DNA of 64,000 nucleotides from an uncultured Helicobacter sp. (GTDB taxonomy: Bacteria; Campylobacterota; Campylobacteria; Campylobacterales; Helicobacteraceae): assembly GCF_947367035.1 (NCBI RefSeq), contig NZ_CANBCA010000002.1:81672-145671 (forward strand), in the 5' to 3' direction. The notes under the pieces were generated by a model, which did no database searches, was not told the DNA's origin, and was given only the letters and a program-made list of their open reading frames with translations. Positions 35,194-44,406 of this stretch are shown piece after piece. The translations under genes were made by a program, and so were the position numbers. How positions within the stretch are numbered: the stretch's first letter is position 1; each line of letters starts with the position of its first letter.

Positions 35194-35823
35194 CTATGCC
35201 TTTTCGTCCAAGACATTAACACCTAAACTTGCCAATTTTTTATCTACTTTTTCTAGTGCTTTTTCCAATGTTTCCTTGCTAATATCTGGCAAATTACCAC
35301 CCCAAGCTTTTTCTGCTTGATTGTATCCTCTAATGATTCCTTCTCTGCCTGCTTTTAATTTTTCCACATCATCTCCAGCACCTGCTAAAACAAAATCGGC
35401 AATTCTATCCGATGTTTTTGCAACACCAAAAAATCCGTCTTCTGCAATGAGTGCTTTTGCTTCATCTTGTGTTAAATCCTGAATTGGTTTGCCCTCATAA
35501 CCGATAGATTTTAAATCCAAACCTTTTAAGATATTGTTTAACTTAAATGGGTCATTCATTGCACTTGTATTCATTCCAAAGATTCCATTCTGTGAGGAAA
35601 AATTTGTCTCACTTGAAATCGTAATACTCATTTGGAATTGCACAATGTAACCTGTTACTAAGGATTTTGCATCAATTTTAGAAGCGGCTTCTTGGATACC
35701 TTTATTCCTCTCTTCCGCTGAAATTTCATTTTTTTTAAGCGGATTAGAACTCATCGCATTTTGCAAGTCATTTGCATACTCAAAACTACTTTTTGTAGAA
35801 TTACTAGAAATATTAACTGCCAT
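35194..35823 (-). CDS. Uncharacterised Epsilonproteobacterial protein, DUF5610-like
   Basis: A 209-residue soluble protein. The N-terminal 50 residues are Ser/Asn-rich and probably flexible. The C-terminal part (near 130-205) includes RIADFVLAGAGDD and REGIIRGYNQAEKAWG followed by LPDIS and a Lys-rich helix; this resembles DUF5610-type domains from memory, and I cannot verify it. No signal peptide. Similar proteins have at times been labelled hydrogenase-4 component G, for which I see no support. Divergent from the deiminase gene. Confidence 0.65.
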   Translation of the reverse strand: MAVNISSNSTKSSFEYANDLQNAMSSNPLKKNEISAEERNKGIQEAASKIDAKSLVTGYIVQFQMSITISSETNFSSQNGIFGMNTSAMNDPFKLNNILKGLDLKSIGYEGKPIQDLTQDEAKALIAEDGFFGVAKTSDRIADFVLAGAGDDVEKLKAGREGIIRGYNQAEKAWGGNLPDISKETLEKALEKVDKKLASLGVNVLDEKA

Positions 35824-35886
35824 ATTGTCCTCCTTGACAAAAATTTATGTAATAATATCGTCATTTTTTTAAAAAAGAGTATAGTT

Positions 35887-36945
35887 ATGAAAAAAATTTT
35901 TGCAGAATGGGAAAAACAAGAGGGAATCTTACTTGCATTTCCCCATCAAGATTCTGATTGGAATCCTTACTTAAAGGAAGTTCGTGCTACTTATTGTGAA
36001 ATAATTTATCATATTTTACAAGTAGAATGTTGTTTGCTCGTGTGTAAAGATAAAAATTCTACACAAGAATATATAAAAAATTATTTTGATACAAAAAATT
36101 GGAATCCGCAACTCTTGGAAAATCTATATTGGATAGAAATTCCTAGTAATGACACTTGGACACGTGATTTTGGTGGAATCACAATTTCTCACAACAATAA
36201 AAACATTGTGCTAGACTTTGGATTTAATGGCTGGGGATTGAAATTTACCTCCAATCTGGATAACCAAATCACACGCAAACTAGCAAAACTTGGAATCTTT
36301 AAGGCTTGTAAAACTAAAAATTTAATTTTAGAAGGCGGAAGTATAGAAAGTAACGGTGCTGGGATTTTACTAACTAACACACAATGTTTATTAGAAAACA
36401 ATCGCAATCCTTCTTATACAAAACGACAGCTGAATAAAAAACTAAAGAAGTATTTAGGAGTCCAAGAGATTTTGTGGCTAAACTCTGGCTATTTAAGTGG
36501 TGATGATACCGATAGCCACATTGATACACTTGCACGTTTTGTGGATAAAAAAACGATTGTATATGTAGGTTGTTTAGATAAAACAGATGAGCATTATTTT
36601 TCCTTACTTGCGATGAAAAAAGAGTTGCGGAATCTGCGCACTTTAGAGAATAAACCTTTCAAGCTGATTGAATTGCCCTTTGTAAGTGCAAAATATTATG
36701 GGGGAGAACGTTTGCCAGCAACTTATGCAAATTTCTTATTTCTAAACAAGACTCTTTTATTGCCCATTTATCAGGATTCCAATGATGCTCTTGCAATAGA
36801 GGTTCTACAAAGTGCTTGTCCCAATCACAAAGTAATTCCGATAGATTGCTCTGTGCTGATTCGCCAACACGGAAGTTTGCATTGTATTAGTATGCAGTTT
36901 CCAAAAGGCACTTTAAATTTTAAAGCGTTAAAAAGCTTTAAATAA
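35887..36945 (+). CDS. Agmatine deiminase/PAD-family protein
   Basis: A 352-residue guanidine-modifying enzyme. I chose the ATG at 35887 because an AAAGAG site precedes it; the open frame extends upstream into the divergent gene. Motifs: an N-terminal EWEKQEGILLAFPHQDSDW, the substrate-binding NDTWTRDFGGI near 90 and LEGGSIESNG near 155, HIDTLARFVD near 215 and the catalytic Cys in HGSLHCISMQFP near 337. The family turns agmatine into N-carbamoylputrescine. H. pylori HP0049 is a comparable protein. No putrescine genes lie next to it. Confidence 0.88.
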   Translation: MKKIFAEWEKQEGILLAFPHQDSDWNPYLKEVRATYCEIIYHILQVECCLLVCKDKNSTQEYIKNYFDTKNWNPQLLENLYWIEIPSNDTWTRDFGGITISHNNKNIVLDFGFNGWGLKFTSNLDNQITRKLAKLGIFKACKTKNLILEGGSIESNGAGILLTNTQCLLENNRNPSYTKRQLNKKLKKYLGVQEILWLNSGYLSGDDTDSHIDTLARFVDKKTIVYVGCLDKTDEHYFSLLAMKKELRNLRTLENKPFKLIELPFVSAKYYGGERLPATYANFLFLNKTLLLPIYQDSNDALAIEVLQSACPNHKVIPIDCSVLIRQHGSLHCISMQFPKGTLNFKALKSFK

Positions 36946-36991
36946 AGTTATATTAAGAATATTTTAGTAAGATTTCGCATTTATTTTATAA

Positions 36992-37076
36992 GCGGAAATG
37001 GCGAAACTGGCAGACGCACTAGACTTAGGATCTAGCGCCGCAAGGCATGGAGGTTCAAGTCCTCTTTTCCGCACCA
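36992..37076 (+). tRNA. tRNA-Leu (anticodon UAG)
   Basis: A complete 85-nt class II tRNA with encoded CCA. The acceptor stem GCGGAAA pairs with TTTCCGC, the anticodon stem CTAGA/TCTAG encloses the loop CTTAGGA with anticodon TAG, a long variable arm (CGCCGCAAGGCATGG) follows, and the T arm contains GTTCAAGTC. It decodes CUA and other CUN codons. It lies 37 bases before the phase-variable methyltransferase gene. Confidence 0.97.
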
Positions 37077-37113
37077 TACAACATAGATTTATTTTATAAC
37101 AAAGATATTAAAA

Positions 37114-38088
37114 ATGGAAACTCAAGATTCAGAAACTTTGTTAGAATCTCTAATTCAACAAACTAAATTAAATAATCAGCTTCAAAACAAAATCCTAATG
37201 TCTAACATCATTACAAATTCCAAAATTAATAAAAAAGATAAACAAATTTTACTGCTTTTATTACAAGATAGAGACAGAAACTACTTGCGTCTAAACCATA
37301 ATCTCCAAGTCCATACTAGAATTTTGGAATATTTAAAAGTCTTACAACCCATTAAGGTTGGCAGAGATTCCCTCATTAGAGTTGGTGGTGCAAACGATGG
37401 GGGTTATGTGATGTATAATAAACTCTTAAAAGCAAATAATGGGGGGGGGGCAAAAGCCTTATTCAAAAATCCTAAAGCCATTTCATTAGGTGTTTCCGAT
37501 TACTCTCCTTGGGATCTAGAAATGGCAGAGATTGGCTACCAAGTCCTAGAATATGATGGAAGCACTAAAGATTCTCCTTATACCCACCAAAATATTATAT
37601 TTCATAAAAAATTTATCTCCGCACATAATAGTGATTCCACCATTACTTTAGAAAGTATAATTAAAGATAACAAACTAGACTCTACACAAGCTAATATCTT
37701 GCAAACCGATATTGAAAATGCAGAATGGGAAATGCTAGAAAATATTGATATAGAAATTCTTGCTCAAAACTTTGCACAAATTATCTTTGAATTTCACGGC
37801 TGTAATCCAGAAGAAGAAAGTGGTTTTTATCAAAGAATTACACAACTTAAAAGACTCAACAAATTCTTTATTCCTATTCATTTTCATTTTAATAATCACG
37901 GAAAAATCTTTTATTCTAAGGGATTATTCTTTAGCACCTCTTTAGAAGTTAGTTATATTAACCGCTCAAAATTGCAAAGCTTAGGATTAGATGAAACACA
38001 AAAGCTAGAAAAAGGGATTTTAAAGGATTTGGATTATCCCACTTGGATTGCCAATCCAGAGATTCCAATTCGTTTTTGCAAACAATAA
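37114..38088 (+). CDS. FkbM-like methyltransferase, phase-variable by G10 tract
   Basis: A 324-residue protein. About 95 helical, Gln/Asn-rich N-terminal residues precede a Rossmann-like domain with LIRVGGANDGGYVMYN near 89, ISLGVSDYSPWDLEMAE near 123, LQTDIENAEWEMLENI near 195 and IIFEFHGCN near 220, the pattern of FkbM-type/Methyltransf_21 proteins that often act on surface glycans. Codons 110-112 lie in a run of ten G (37441-37450). In the sequenced state the frame is open (ON). One G fewer or more gives a stop within about 12 codons. The N-terminal half up to the tract encodes no complete SAM site, so OFF variants should be inactive. The ribosome binding site is weak. Confidence 0.8.
   Translation: METQDSETLLESLIQQTKLNNQLQNKILMSNIITNSKINKKDKQILLLLLQDRDRNYLRLNHNLQVHTRILEYLKVLQPIKVGRDSLIRVGGANDGGYVMYNKLLKANNGGGAKALFKNPKAISLGVSDYSPWDLEMAEIGYQVLEYDGSTKDSPYTHQNIIFHKKFISAHNSDSTITLESIIKDNKLDSTQANILQTDIENAEWEMLENIDIEILAQNFAQIIFEFHGCNPEEESGFYQRITQLKRLNKFFIPIHFHFNNHGKIFYSKGLFFSTSLEVSYINRSKLQSLGLDETQKLEKGILKDLDYPTWIANPEIPIRFCKQ
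37441..37450 (+). repeat. Homopolymeric G10 tract (contingency locus)
   Basis: Ten consecutive Gs inside a coding region of an AT-rich genome. In Campylobacter and Helicobacter such tracts slip during replication and switch genes on and off. Assemblies of such tracts often misreport length by one. Confidence 0.9.
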
Positions 38089-38171
38089 CTTAGATTTTCG
38101 TAATGAGAGTATTTACACCCTCACCGCGCTAATTTTTTAATCCTAGTCAGCAAGAGCCGTTAAAACCTCGT

Positions 38172-38228
38172 AGCAATCTATAATTTTAAATCAAAGCAGA
38201 ATTGATTGCTTTGGCTTCGCCTCCTTGC
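38172..38228. repeat. Dispersed inverted repeat, copy 2 (methyltransferase/fdhD spacer)
   Basis: AGCAATC (38172-38178) and GATTGCT (38204-38210) form inverted arms around an AT-rich loop, followed by TTGGCTTCGCCTCCTTGCAAT. The right part matches copy 1 (GGATTGCTTTG...CTCGCAAT) and adds an internal GGCTTCGCC. Both copies sit between convergent genes. Confidence 0.6.
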
Positions 38229-38253
38229 AATAAAATAGTTTATCCACAAAACC

Positions 38254-39054
38254 TTATGAATTTGAAATTCTACCACTATGGGTATAAACATTTGCCCGAT
38301 TACCACGCGCAAAACCAATGAGCGTTACGCCTGTCTCTTGCGCAGCTTTAACACCCATTAAAGTTGCGGCAGCTTTAGAGATAACAATTGGAATATTGTG
38401 CATTACGGCTTTAATTACCATTTCAAGCGATAATCTACCACTGACATAAAGAATCCCATCACTTGCATCTAGTCCCTGCAAACACGCTTTTCCCATCACT
38501 TTGTCAATTGCATTATGTCTTCCAATATCTTCACAAATTAAAAGGGAATTATCCAAAACTAACATTGCCTTATGCACACAACCTGTTTTATCAAACAATT
38601 CACTTGGTTTTTCAAAAAATCTTAAATGAGAGAAAATTTCACTGCACAAAACTTTTCTATCTGATTCTACAAACCGCTCTAAAATATGTCCTTCCAAATT
38701 CCCAGCAACTCCTACGCAACAACCAGAAGTTAGTGTCTTTTCACGAAAAAGATTCTTAAGATTCTCTTCAACAATCTCCGCTTCTATCATAACAGACTTA
38801 CCATCCTCAGAGATTTCTAAACGTTGAATCTGTGAAACATCATCAATCACACCTTCACTTATCAAAAACCCAACAATATGGCAATCTTGCTCTTTTGGGA
38901 TACTCATAACTGAAAGTAGTTTTTTGCCATTGAGATAAAATGCAATACGCTCCTCTGCTATCACATCATCTTCAACAAAATCTGTTAGAGATTCTCCCCC
39001 AAACCCATTGGGAGAGATTTTATCAATTCTTAATGCCTTGTAATAACATTCCAT
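38254..39054 (-). CDS. fdhD: Formate dehydrogenase sulfurtransferase FdhD
   Basis: A 266-residue protein that carries sulfur from a desulfurase to the molybdenum cofactor of FdhA. The family's Cys loop is TSGCCVGVAG near residue 111, with adjacent Cys as the sulfur carrier. DIGRHNAIDKVMGKA near 177 and YVSGRLSLEMVIKA near 204 are hallmarks. Its ATG overlaps the fdhC stop (TAATG). Last gene of the fdh operon. Confidence 0.96.
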   Translation of the reverse strand: MECYYKALRIDKISPNGFGGESLTDFVEDDVIAEERIAFYLNGKKLLSVMSIPKEQDCHIVGFLISEGVIDDVSQIQRLEISEDGKSVMIEAEIVEENLKNLFREKTLTSGCCVGVAGNLEGHILERFVESDRKVLCSEIFSHLRFFEKPSELFDKTGCVHKAMLVLDNSLLICEDIGRHNAIDKVMGKACLQGLDASDGILYVSGRLSLEMVIKAVMHNIPIVISKAAATLMGVKAAQETGVTLIGFARGNRANVYTHSGRISNS

Positions 39055-40013
39055 TATGCAGCATTTATCTCTTTATAGTAATAACTATGGAGAATCGCAA
39101 TTTCTTCTTCACCCATATGTCCATCAATAATAGAATGTAAAGCTCCTTCTATCGCAAAGACAGCCATATAAATGTGTGTAATTAAAAGAGCAATGATTAA
39201 AAACCCAATGATATTATGTGCTAATGCCATTATTCTTAAAGTGTCAATATCACTAAATTGGAAAAACATAAAAGCCCCAGAAATTATCATTGCAAATCCA
39301 CCCATCGTGCAGACCCAAAACCACATTTTTTGCCCTGCATTAAATTTTCCTGCAGGGATTGGTTTTTTCTCTTTACTTAAATATCCACCCATTATCATTA
39401 GCCATTGAATATCATAAGCCTTAGGCAAAGCGCTTTTAGCCCACATTAAAAACATTAAAATCCCAAAGATTGCAAAAACAATGGTTGCGATTCCGTGCAA
39501 GTCTCTAGCAAAACGCACTAATCCTCCACCGCCTAATTTATCTCCAAACACCATTGCTAAACCTGTCAGACATAAAAGCACAAAAGGAATTGCTGCACAC
39601 CAATGCACAATAATGTTATAACTAGAAAATACACGAATTTTCTTACCGTGATTAAATTTCTTTTGCCCTACAAACATAAAATGGCTCAAAAATGCTAAAG
39701 GAACTAATATAATAATAAGCCCAAAAACTTGCATAAAATATCTTCCTTGAAGAAAAGTAAAGATTTCTCCCCAACCTTGTGAATTAGGCGAGCCAACTCC
39801 CCAAGTTTTAATGGCTTCTACTTCAGGACCACCATAAAGTTTTGGATTCGCTCTTGCACTTGTCGTAATCAAAGCATTATTTCCACTTATTACTTCTGCA
39901 TATTGCTTTCCACCCTCTTGTGGGACACTTGGATTTGCCGCAAAGGCAAAACTCACTCCTAGTGCAAAAATCACCAACATTAAGATTCTAAAGAATTTCA
40001 ATAAATTTCTCAT
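39054..40013 (-). CDS. fdhC: Formate dehydrogenase cytochrome b subunit FdhC
   Basis: A 319-residue membrane subunit passing electrons from FdhB to menaquinone. A signal peptide (residues 1-25, ending SFAFAA) is followed by a periplasmic segment, one helix near 90-110, then four helices typical of gamma-type cytochrome b556 with heme-ligand His in VHWCAAIPFVLLCLTG near 142 and HNIIGFLIIALLITHIYMAV near 265. Part of fdhABC of the Wolinella/Campylobacter type. Confidence 0.93.
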   Translation of the reverse strand: MRNLLKFFRILMLVIFALGVSFAFAANPSVPQEGGKQYAEVISGNNALITTSARANPKLYGGPEVEAIKTWGVGSPNSQGWGEIFTFLQGRYFMQVFGLIIILVPLAFLSHFMFVGQKKFNHGKKIRVFSSYNIIVHWCAAIPFVLLCLTGLAMVFGDKLGGGGLVRFARDLHGIATIVFAIFGILMFLMWAKSALPKAYDIQWLMIMGGYLSKEKKPIPAGKFNAGQKMWFWVCTMGGFAMIISGAFMFFQFSDIDTLRIMALAHNIIGFLIIALLITHIYMAVFAIEGALHSIIDGHMGEEEIAILHSYYYKEINAA

Positions 40014-40022
40014 AGAATCCTC

Positions 40023-40652
40023 CTAATCGTTATATGCGGTTTTCCACACATTAGGAACAGCATTAGGGATATTTTCTCCTCGCACAGTTGCACGATGCGT
40101 GATAATGTTTGAAACTTCTTCACTGCTACCTGCAAGCAAAGCCTTAGTAGAGCACATACTTGCACACATTGGCACTTTACCCTCTGCGATTCTATTTTGC
40201 CCATAGAGATGATATTCCACTTCGCTATTTGTTTCTTCAGGACCTCCTGCACAGAATGTGCATTTATCCATTGCTCCACGAGAACCAAAAACACCATTTT
40301 TAGGGAATTGTGGAGCACCAAAAGGACAAGCATAAAGACAATAACCACAGCCAATACAAGTTTTTTTATCGTGTAGGACGATTCCATCGGCACGAATATA
40401 AAAACAATCCACTGGACACACTTGGGCGCAAGGAGCATCAGCACAATGCATACAAGCTACCGAAACTGCACTCTCTTTGCCTACAATACCCTCATTTAGC
40501 AGAACAACTCTTCTGCGATTTACACCGACAGGCAAGTGATGTGCTTCTTTGCAAGCCACATCACAACCGTGGCATTCAATACAACGATTCGTATCACAAT
40601 AAAATTTTATTCTTGAAAAATTTTCAAGATTGGTAGGAATTGTATTACTCAT
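40023..40652 (-). CDS. fdhB: Formate dehydrogenase iron-sulfur subunit FdhB
   Basis: A 209-residue ferredoxin-like subunit with four Cys clusters for 4Fe-4S centres: CIECHGCDVAC near 23, CMHCADAPCAQVCPVDC near 67, CIGCGYCLYACPFG near 101 and the split CTFC...CASMC near 133-165. It wires FdhA to the cytochrome b subunit. It is periplasm-facing with FdhA and is carried out with it by Tat. It lies 10 bases after fdhA. Confidence 0.96.
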   Translation of the reverse strand: MSNTIPTNLENFSRIKFYCDTNRCIECHGCDVACKEAHHLPVGVNRRRVVLLNEGIVGKESAVSVACMHCADAPCAQVCPVDCFYIRADGIVLHDKKTCIGCGYCLYACPFGAPQFPKNGVFGSRGAMDKCTFCAGGPEETNSEVEYHLYGQNRIAEGKVPMCASMCSTKALLAGSSEEVSNIITHRATVRGENIPNAVPNVWKTAYND

Positions 40653-40662
40653 CTTTTACTCC

Positions 40663-43497
40663 TTACGCTTTCTCAATACGGCATAAGCCACATTTGGTTT
40701 CTGGACAAGCAGAATTGTAATCAAACCCATAACTAGCAATCATACAAGCGGATTCTCCAATGGCATAAGGCTTTGTCCCCTCTGGATATTTATCAAGTCG
40801 TGATTCTCCTTGATCCATACCTGAAAAGTTTTGAGGTAACCAAATACTATTATAATCCACTCTTGTAGAAAGTTTTGCTGGAACTAAAATTCTAGTATCC
40901 ATTGTTCCATACACCCAAAGCATATCACCATTTTTGATATTCATTTCTGCTGCTTTATCAGGGTGAATCTCTACAAACATCTCCCCCTCTACTTCAGCCA
41001 AATATTTAGCACTGCGAGTTTCTGCTCCTGTTCCCATATGCGCAACAAGACGCCCTGTTAGCATATTCACAGGAAATTCATCTACCCAATTTTTGTTTTC
41101 ACCAAGCTCTTTTTGTCGGCTACGATATTTGATGTTTGCTCTAAAATGATTTTTTTTATCCGGGAAACTTGGATATTTATCTACTAAATCTCCACGCACA
41201 GAGTGCAAAGGCTCACGATGAAGCGGAATCTTATCATACCAATTCCACACATTCGCCCTTGCTTTACCATTTCCATAAGGACATAATCCTGCCTCTAGTG
41301 CTTTTTCCACCAGAATATTATTCCCTATACCTAAAGCAAAAGTGCTTCCCTCAACTGCTGCTTTTTCAGATTCTGTAAGTTTAATCCCTAAAGATTCTGC
41401 ATTTGCTGCAGTTACAGGAGCGTGTCCGCCACTATATTTTGCATCAGGCAATGTGCGAGGAGTAAGCATACTCTGACCACTAGGATTTGTAACACCCCAA
41501 TTTACACGGAATCCCATACCTCCACGCATTACAGGAATAGTATCATTATACATTACAGGGGTGCCAGGGTGCTTATCACTCCAACAAGGCCAAGGTAGCC
41601 CGTAATAATCTCCCTTAAACTCTCCTGTGCCCTCCAATGTTACCTTATCAAACAAATGCCAATTTTCTTGATGAGCTTTTAATCTCTCTGGACTCATACC
41701 TTGTAACCCAATGCTACGAATACTTTGTGTAAGTTCAGTAGTTGCATCTTCAGGCCAAATAAACTTCTCTCTGCCTTGACTTTTAGCAATATCATAAAGT
41801 CTTCTTTGATACTCTTCTAAGAATCCTAGTCTATCTGCTAAACCAAACAAAAACTCCTCATCAGGTCGGCATTCAAAAAGTGGTTCCATTACTTTAGAGC
41901 GCCATTGATAGCTACGATTTGTCGCTGCGACACTACCACTCGTTTCCATTTGAGAAGCAGCAGGGAGACAGAATAAATTATTCTCTCTATCACTATAAAT
42001 TGCTAAATCATTAACGTAAGGATCAACAAACACGACTAAATCTAGCTTATCCATTGCCTTTTTTTGCAAATCAAGCAAAGAAACCGTGGTCATACCTGAA
42101 CCAATTACCACTAAAGCACGCAATTTAGTTCCTGCATTATTTTCCGAATTTTCCTCATCTAAAACACCAAACTTCCAAGTCGAATGCGCAAAACCGATTT
42201 TACTCATCATTTCTTTATTTTTGAAACGAGAAAGCATCCAATCATAATCTACTTTCCAATGTCGGCAAAAATGTCTCCAAGCAGGTTCACCTAACCCATA
42301 ATATCCTGGCAAAGAATCTGCAAGATTGTTCATATCAGAAGCTCCTTGCACGTTATCGTGTCCTCTTAGTATATTCACACCTCCACCATTTTTACCAATA
42401 TTACCCAAAAACATTTGTAAAATCGGCATAATTCTTGTATTACTTGTTCCAACAGTGTGCTGCGTAAGCCCTTGATTCCAAATCAAACTTGCAGGTTTTG
42501 CACTTGCCATTTCTTCTGCAATGTGACGAATCGCATCAGCTGGGATTCCACAAACATCTGCTGCAACTTCGGGAGTGAATTTTCTTGCTTCCTCCATAAT
42601 CATTTCATAACCATCTACTCTGTCTTTTAAGTATTTCTCATCATAAAGTTTTTTTGTGATGATATGATTGAGTAATCCATAAGCAAAGGCAATATCTGTC
42701 CCACTGCGGATTCTATGAAATTCATCACATTTTGCTGCAGTTTTTGTAAATCTTGGATCAATGCACACAAGCTTTGCTCCCTTTTCTTTAGCACGCAAAA
42801 TATGCACCATTGACACAGGGTGATTAACTGCTGGGTTTGCTCCAATGACTAAAATATATTTAGAAAACTGCATATCGCCAAGATGATTTGTCATACCACC
42901 ATACCCAAATGTATTTGCCACACCGGCAACTGTTGGGCTGTGTCAAACTCTAGCGCAATGGTCTATATTATTTGTCCCAAAAAATGCTGCAAACTTTCGA
43001 ATATAATAGCTTTGCTCATTAGAACATTTTGCACTTCCTAAAAACATCACTGCATCAGGACCGCTTTCTTCTCTAATTTGTTTAAGCTGTGCAGCAATTT
43101 TATCCATTGCCTCATCATATTTAAGCCTTGTCCATTGTCCATTCTGCTTTTCCAAAGGATAGCGCAATCTTGTTTCACTTCTTGCCCTATCAATCAAATC
43201 TGCACCTTTGCAACAATGCCCACCTTGAGAAATCGGGTGGTCTTGAGCCACTTCTTGGCGCACCCATACACCATCTACAACCTCTGCTACGATTCCACAA
43301 CCCACAGAACAATGGGTGCAAATCGTTTTAACTTTTTTAGATTGTGGATATCTTTCTTTAATCTCTTGACTTGAAGCTTGACGCATTGTTTTTTGAGTGT
43401 CAGCCCCTAATGCAACACTTGCGCCAGCTAAACTTCCAAGAGCAGTCATTTTTAAAAACGTGCGTCTAGTTTGACGTTTTTTGATTGCTTCGCTCAT
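40663..43497 (-). CDS. fdhA: Formate dehydrogenase catalytic subunit FdhA (selenoprotein)
   Basis: A 944-residue molybdopterin enzyme oxidising formate in the periplasm. A Tat signal TRRTFLKMTALGSLAGASVA is at residues 10-29, a 4Fe-4S motif (CTHCSVGCGIV) near 60 and molybdopterin domains follow. An in-frame TGA at 42943-42945 (codon 185) sits in ARV-U-HSPTVAGVANTFG, exactly where formate dehydrogenases carry selenocysteine, with a SECIS hairpin just after it. Without read-through the protein would stop at 184 residues, so naive annotation splits it into two. GAGGTG precedes the ATG. It needs SelA, SelB and tRNA-Sec, which are not in this window. Confidence 0.95.
42904..42945 (-). promoter_or_regulatory. 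Selenocysteine UGA and bacterial SECIS hairpin
   Basis: UGA at 42943-42945. The RNA after it folds with a lower stem CCCAA/UUGGG (42933-42937 with 42904-42908) and an upper stem UUGCC/GGCAA (42925-42929 with 42915-42919) closing a GGUGU loop. The loop GGU falls at the same distance from UGA (nucleotides 22-24) as in E. coli fdhF, whose loop is GGUCU. Confidence 0.85.
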
Positions 43498-43512
43498 TTT
43501 TCACCTCACTTT

Positions 43513-43707
43513 TTATTTTGCAACAGAATAGTATAAATCCCATTGCGGAGTTTTTTGGTAGAGAATCTCTTGTTTAGGAGATTTTCCACGAACAAGATTC
43601 TCACTCGTGCCTTTTTTGCCACAGCCTGCTAATGCAATGCTTACACCTGTTAGTGCAACGGAAGTTTTTGCGGTAGTTTTTAAAAACTCTCGCCTACTCT
43701 TTTCCAT
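43513..43707 (-). CDS. Small Tat-signal protein of fdh operon
   Basis: A 64-residue protein starting at the ATG 43707, supported by AAGGAG eight bases upstream. The twin-arginine signal SRREFLKTTAKTSVALTGVS is followed by LAGCG, a possible lipobox, and then a short basic tail. Small Tat proteins of this kind precede fdhA in Campylobacter and relatives; their role is unclear, perhaps in export or assembly of FdhA. Confidence 0.85.
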   Translation of the reverse strand: MEKSRREFLKTTAKTSVALTGVSIALAGCGKKGTSENLVRGKSPKQEILYQKTPQWDLYYSVAK

Positions 43708-43780
43708 AATTGGCTCCTTGTTTAAGATTTGGGATAATCCCACGAAAACCTTCCAATCAAAGCTTTCGTGGAATTACTTT

Positions 43781-44380
43781 TTAAAAATAAAATTCTGATT
43801 CAAACTTGATAAAAGATTCCAATATTAATACAATAGCCAAATAAAACTTTGCACCTTTATGCGACTTTATCTCATCTATTAAACCCAAAAAAGCCTTTTG
43901 ACTAAACATAAAAACTTCTTTGGCTAATTTCGTATTTTCTATTTCCAACAAATGACGCATAAAACCGCACAAAAAGCCTAAATGTTCCTCTGTTTCTTTA
44001 AATTGATGACTCACACGCACATCACTTTCTTTAATTAAAGAACGGATTTTGAGAAGTGATTGCCCCCCAATACAGCTTTCATAATAATGTGAAAGATGTA
44101 ATCCTACTTGTTTCTCGCCAAAAGGTAAAGCAAAAAGTTTAGAAAACTCTACTTTTAAATTTTGGATTCCATTAGATTCTAGTTCTTGTTTCAAAAGTAA
44201 CATACTTTCCTCTGCTTCATCATTTAAAGGTGCATTTAACAAAATCTCTAATTGCTTTTTTGCAACCCCTACTCTCTCTTCTAACATTTCAAATACTAGT
44301 AAGCCATTAAAAAAATCGTAATACAAAATGCGGGCATTCTTTAAGTCTAATTGTTCCTGTTGGCTTAAATTATCTAGCAT
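43781..44380 (-). CDS. TorD/DmsD-like redox enzyme chaperone
   Basis: A 199-residue all-helical protein. The segment EFSKLFALPFGEKQVGLHLSHYYES (near 80-103) matches the family pattern of molybdoenzyme chaperones, with HLGFLCGFMRHLL near 130. Such proteins bind the Tat signal of the catalytic subunit until cofactor loading is done. Its place between the ferredoxin gene and the fdh structural genes supports FdhA as the client (Cj1514c is in a similar place). Confidence 0.8.
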   Translation of the reverse strand: MLDNLSQQEQLDLKNARILYYDFFNGLLVFEMLEERVGVAKKQLEILLNAPLNDEAEESMLLLKQELESNGIQNLKVEFSKLFALPFGEKQVGLHLSHYYESCIGGQSLLKIRSLIKESDVRVSHQFKETEEHLGFLCGFMRHLLEIENTKLAKEVFMFSQKAFLGLIDEIKSHKGAKFYLAIVLILESFIKFESEFYF

Positions 44381-44406
44381 TCACCTTTCCTTATTAAGAG
44401 ATTGCA

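Noticed and set aside
35761..35886. N-terminal extension of the deiminase.
   Set aside because: It lies over the divergent upstream gene's start and lacks family similarity; the ATG at 35887 gives the usual EWEKQEGILLAFP start.
42921..42945. fdhA looks like two genes or a pseudogene split by a stop codon.
   Set aside because: The stop is a UGA in the exact selenocysteine position with a matching SECIS hairpin, so it is one intact gene.
44066..44071. C6 run in the TorD-like chaperone gene as a phase-variation tract.
   Set aside because: Six bases are too short for frequent slippage and the gene encodes a conserved accessory protein.
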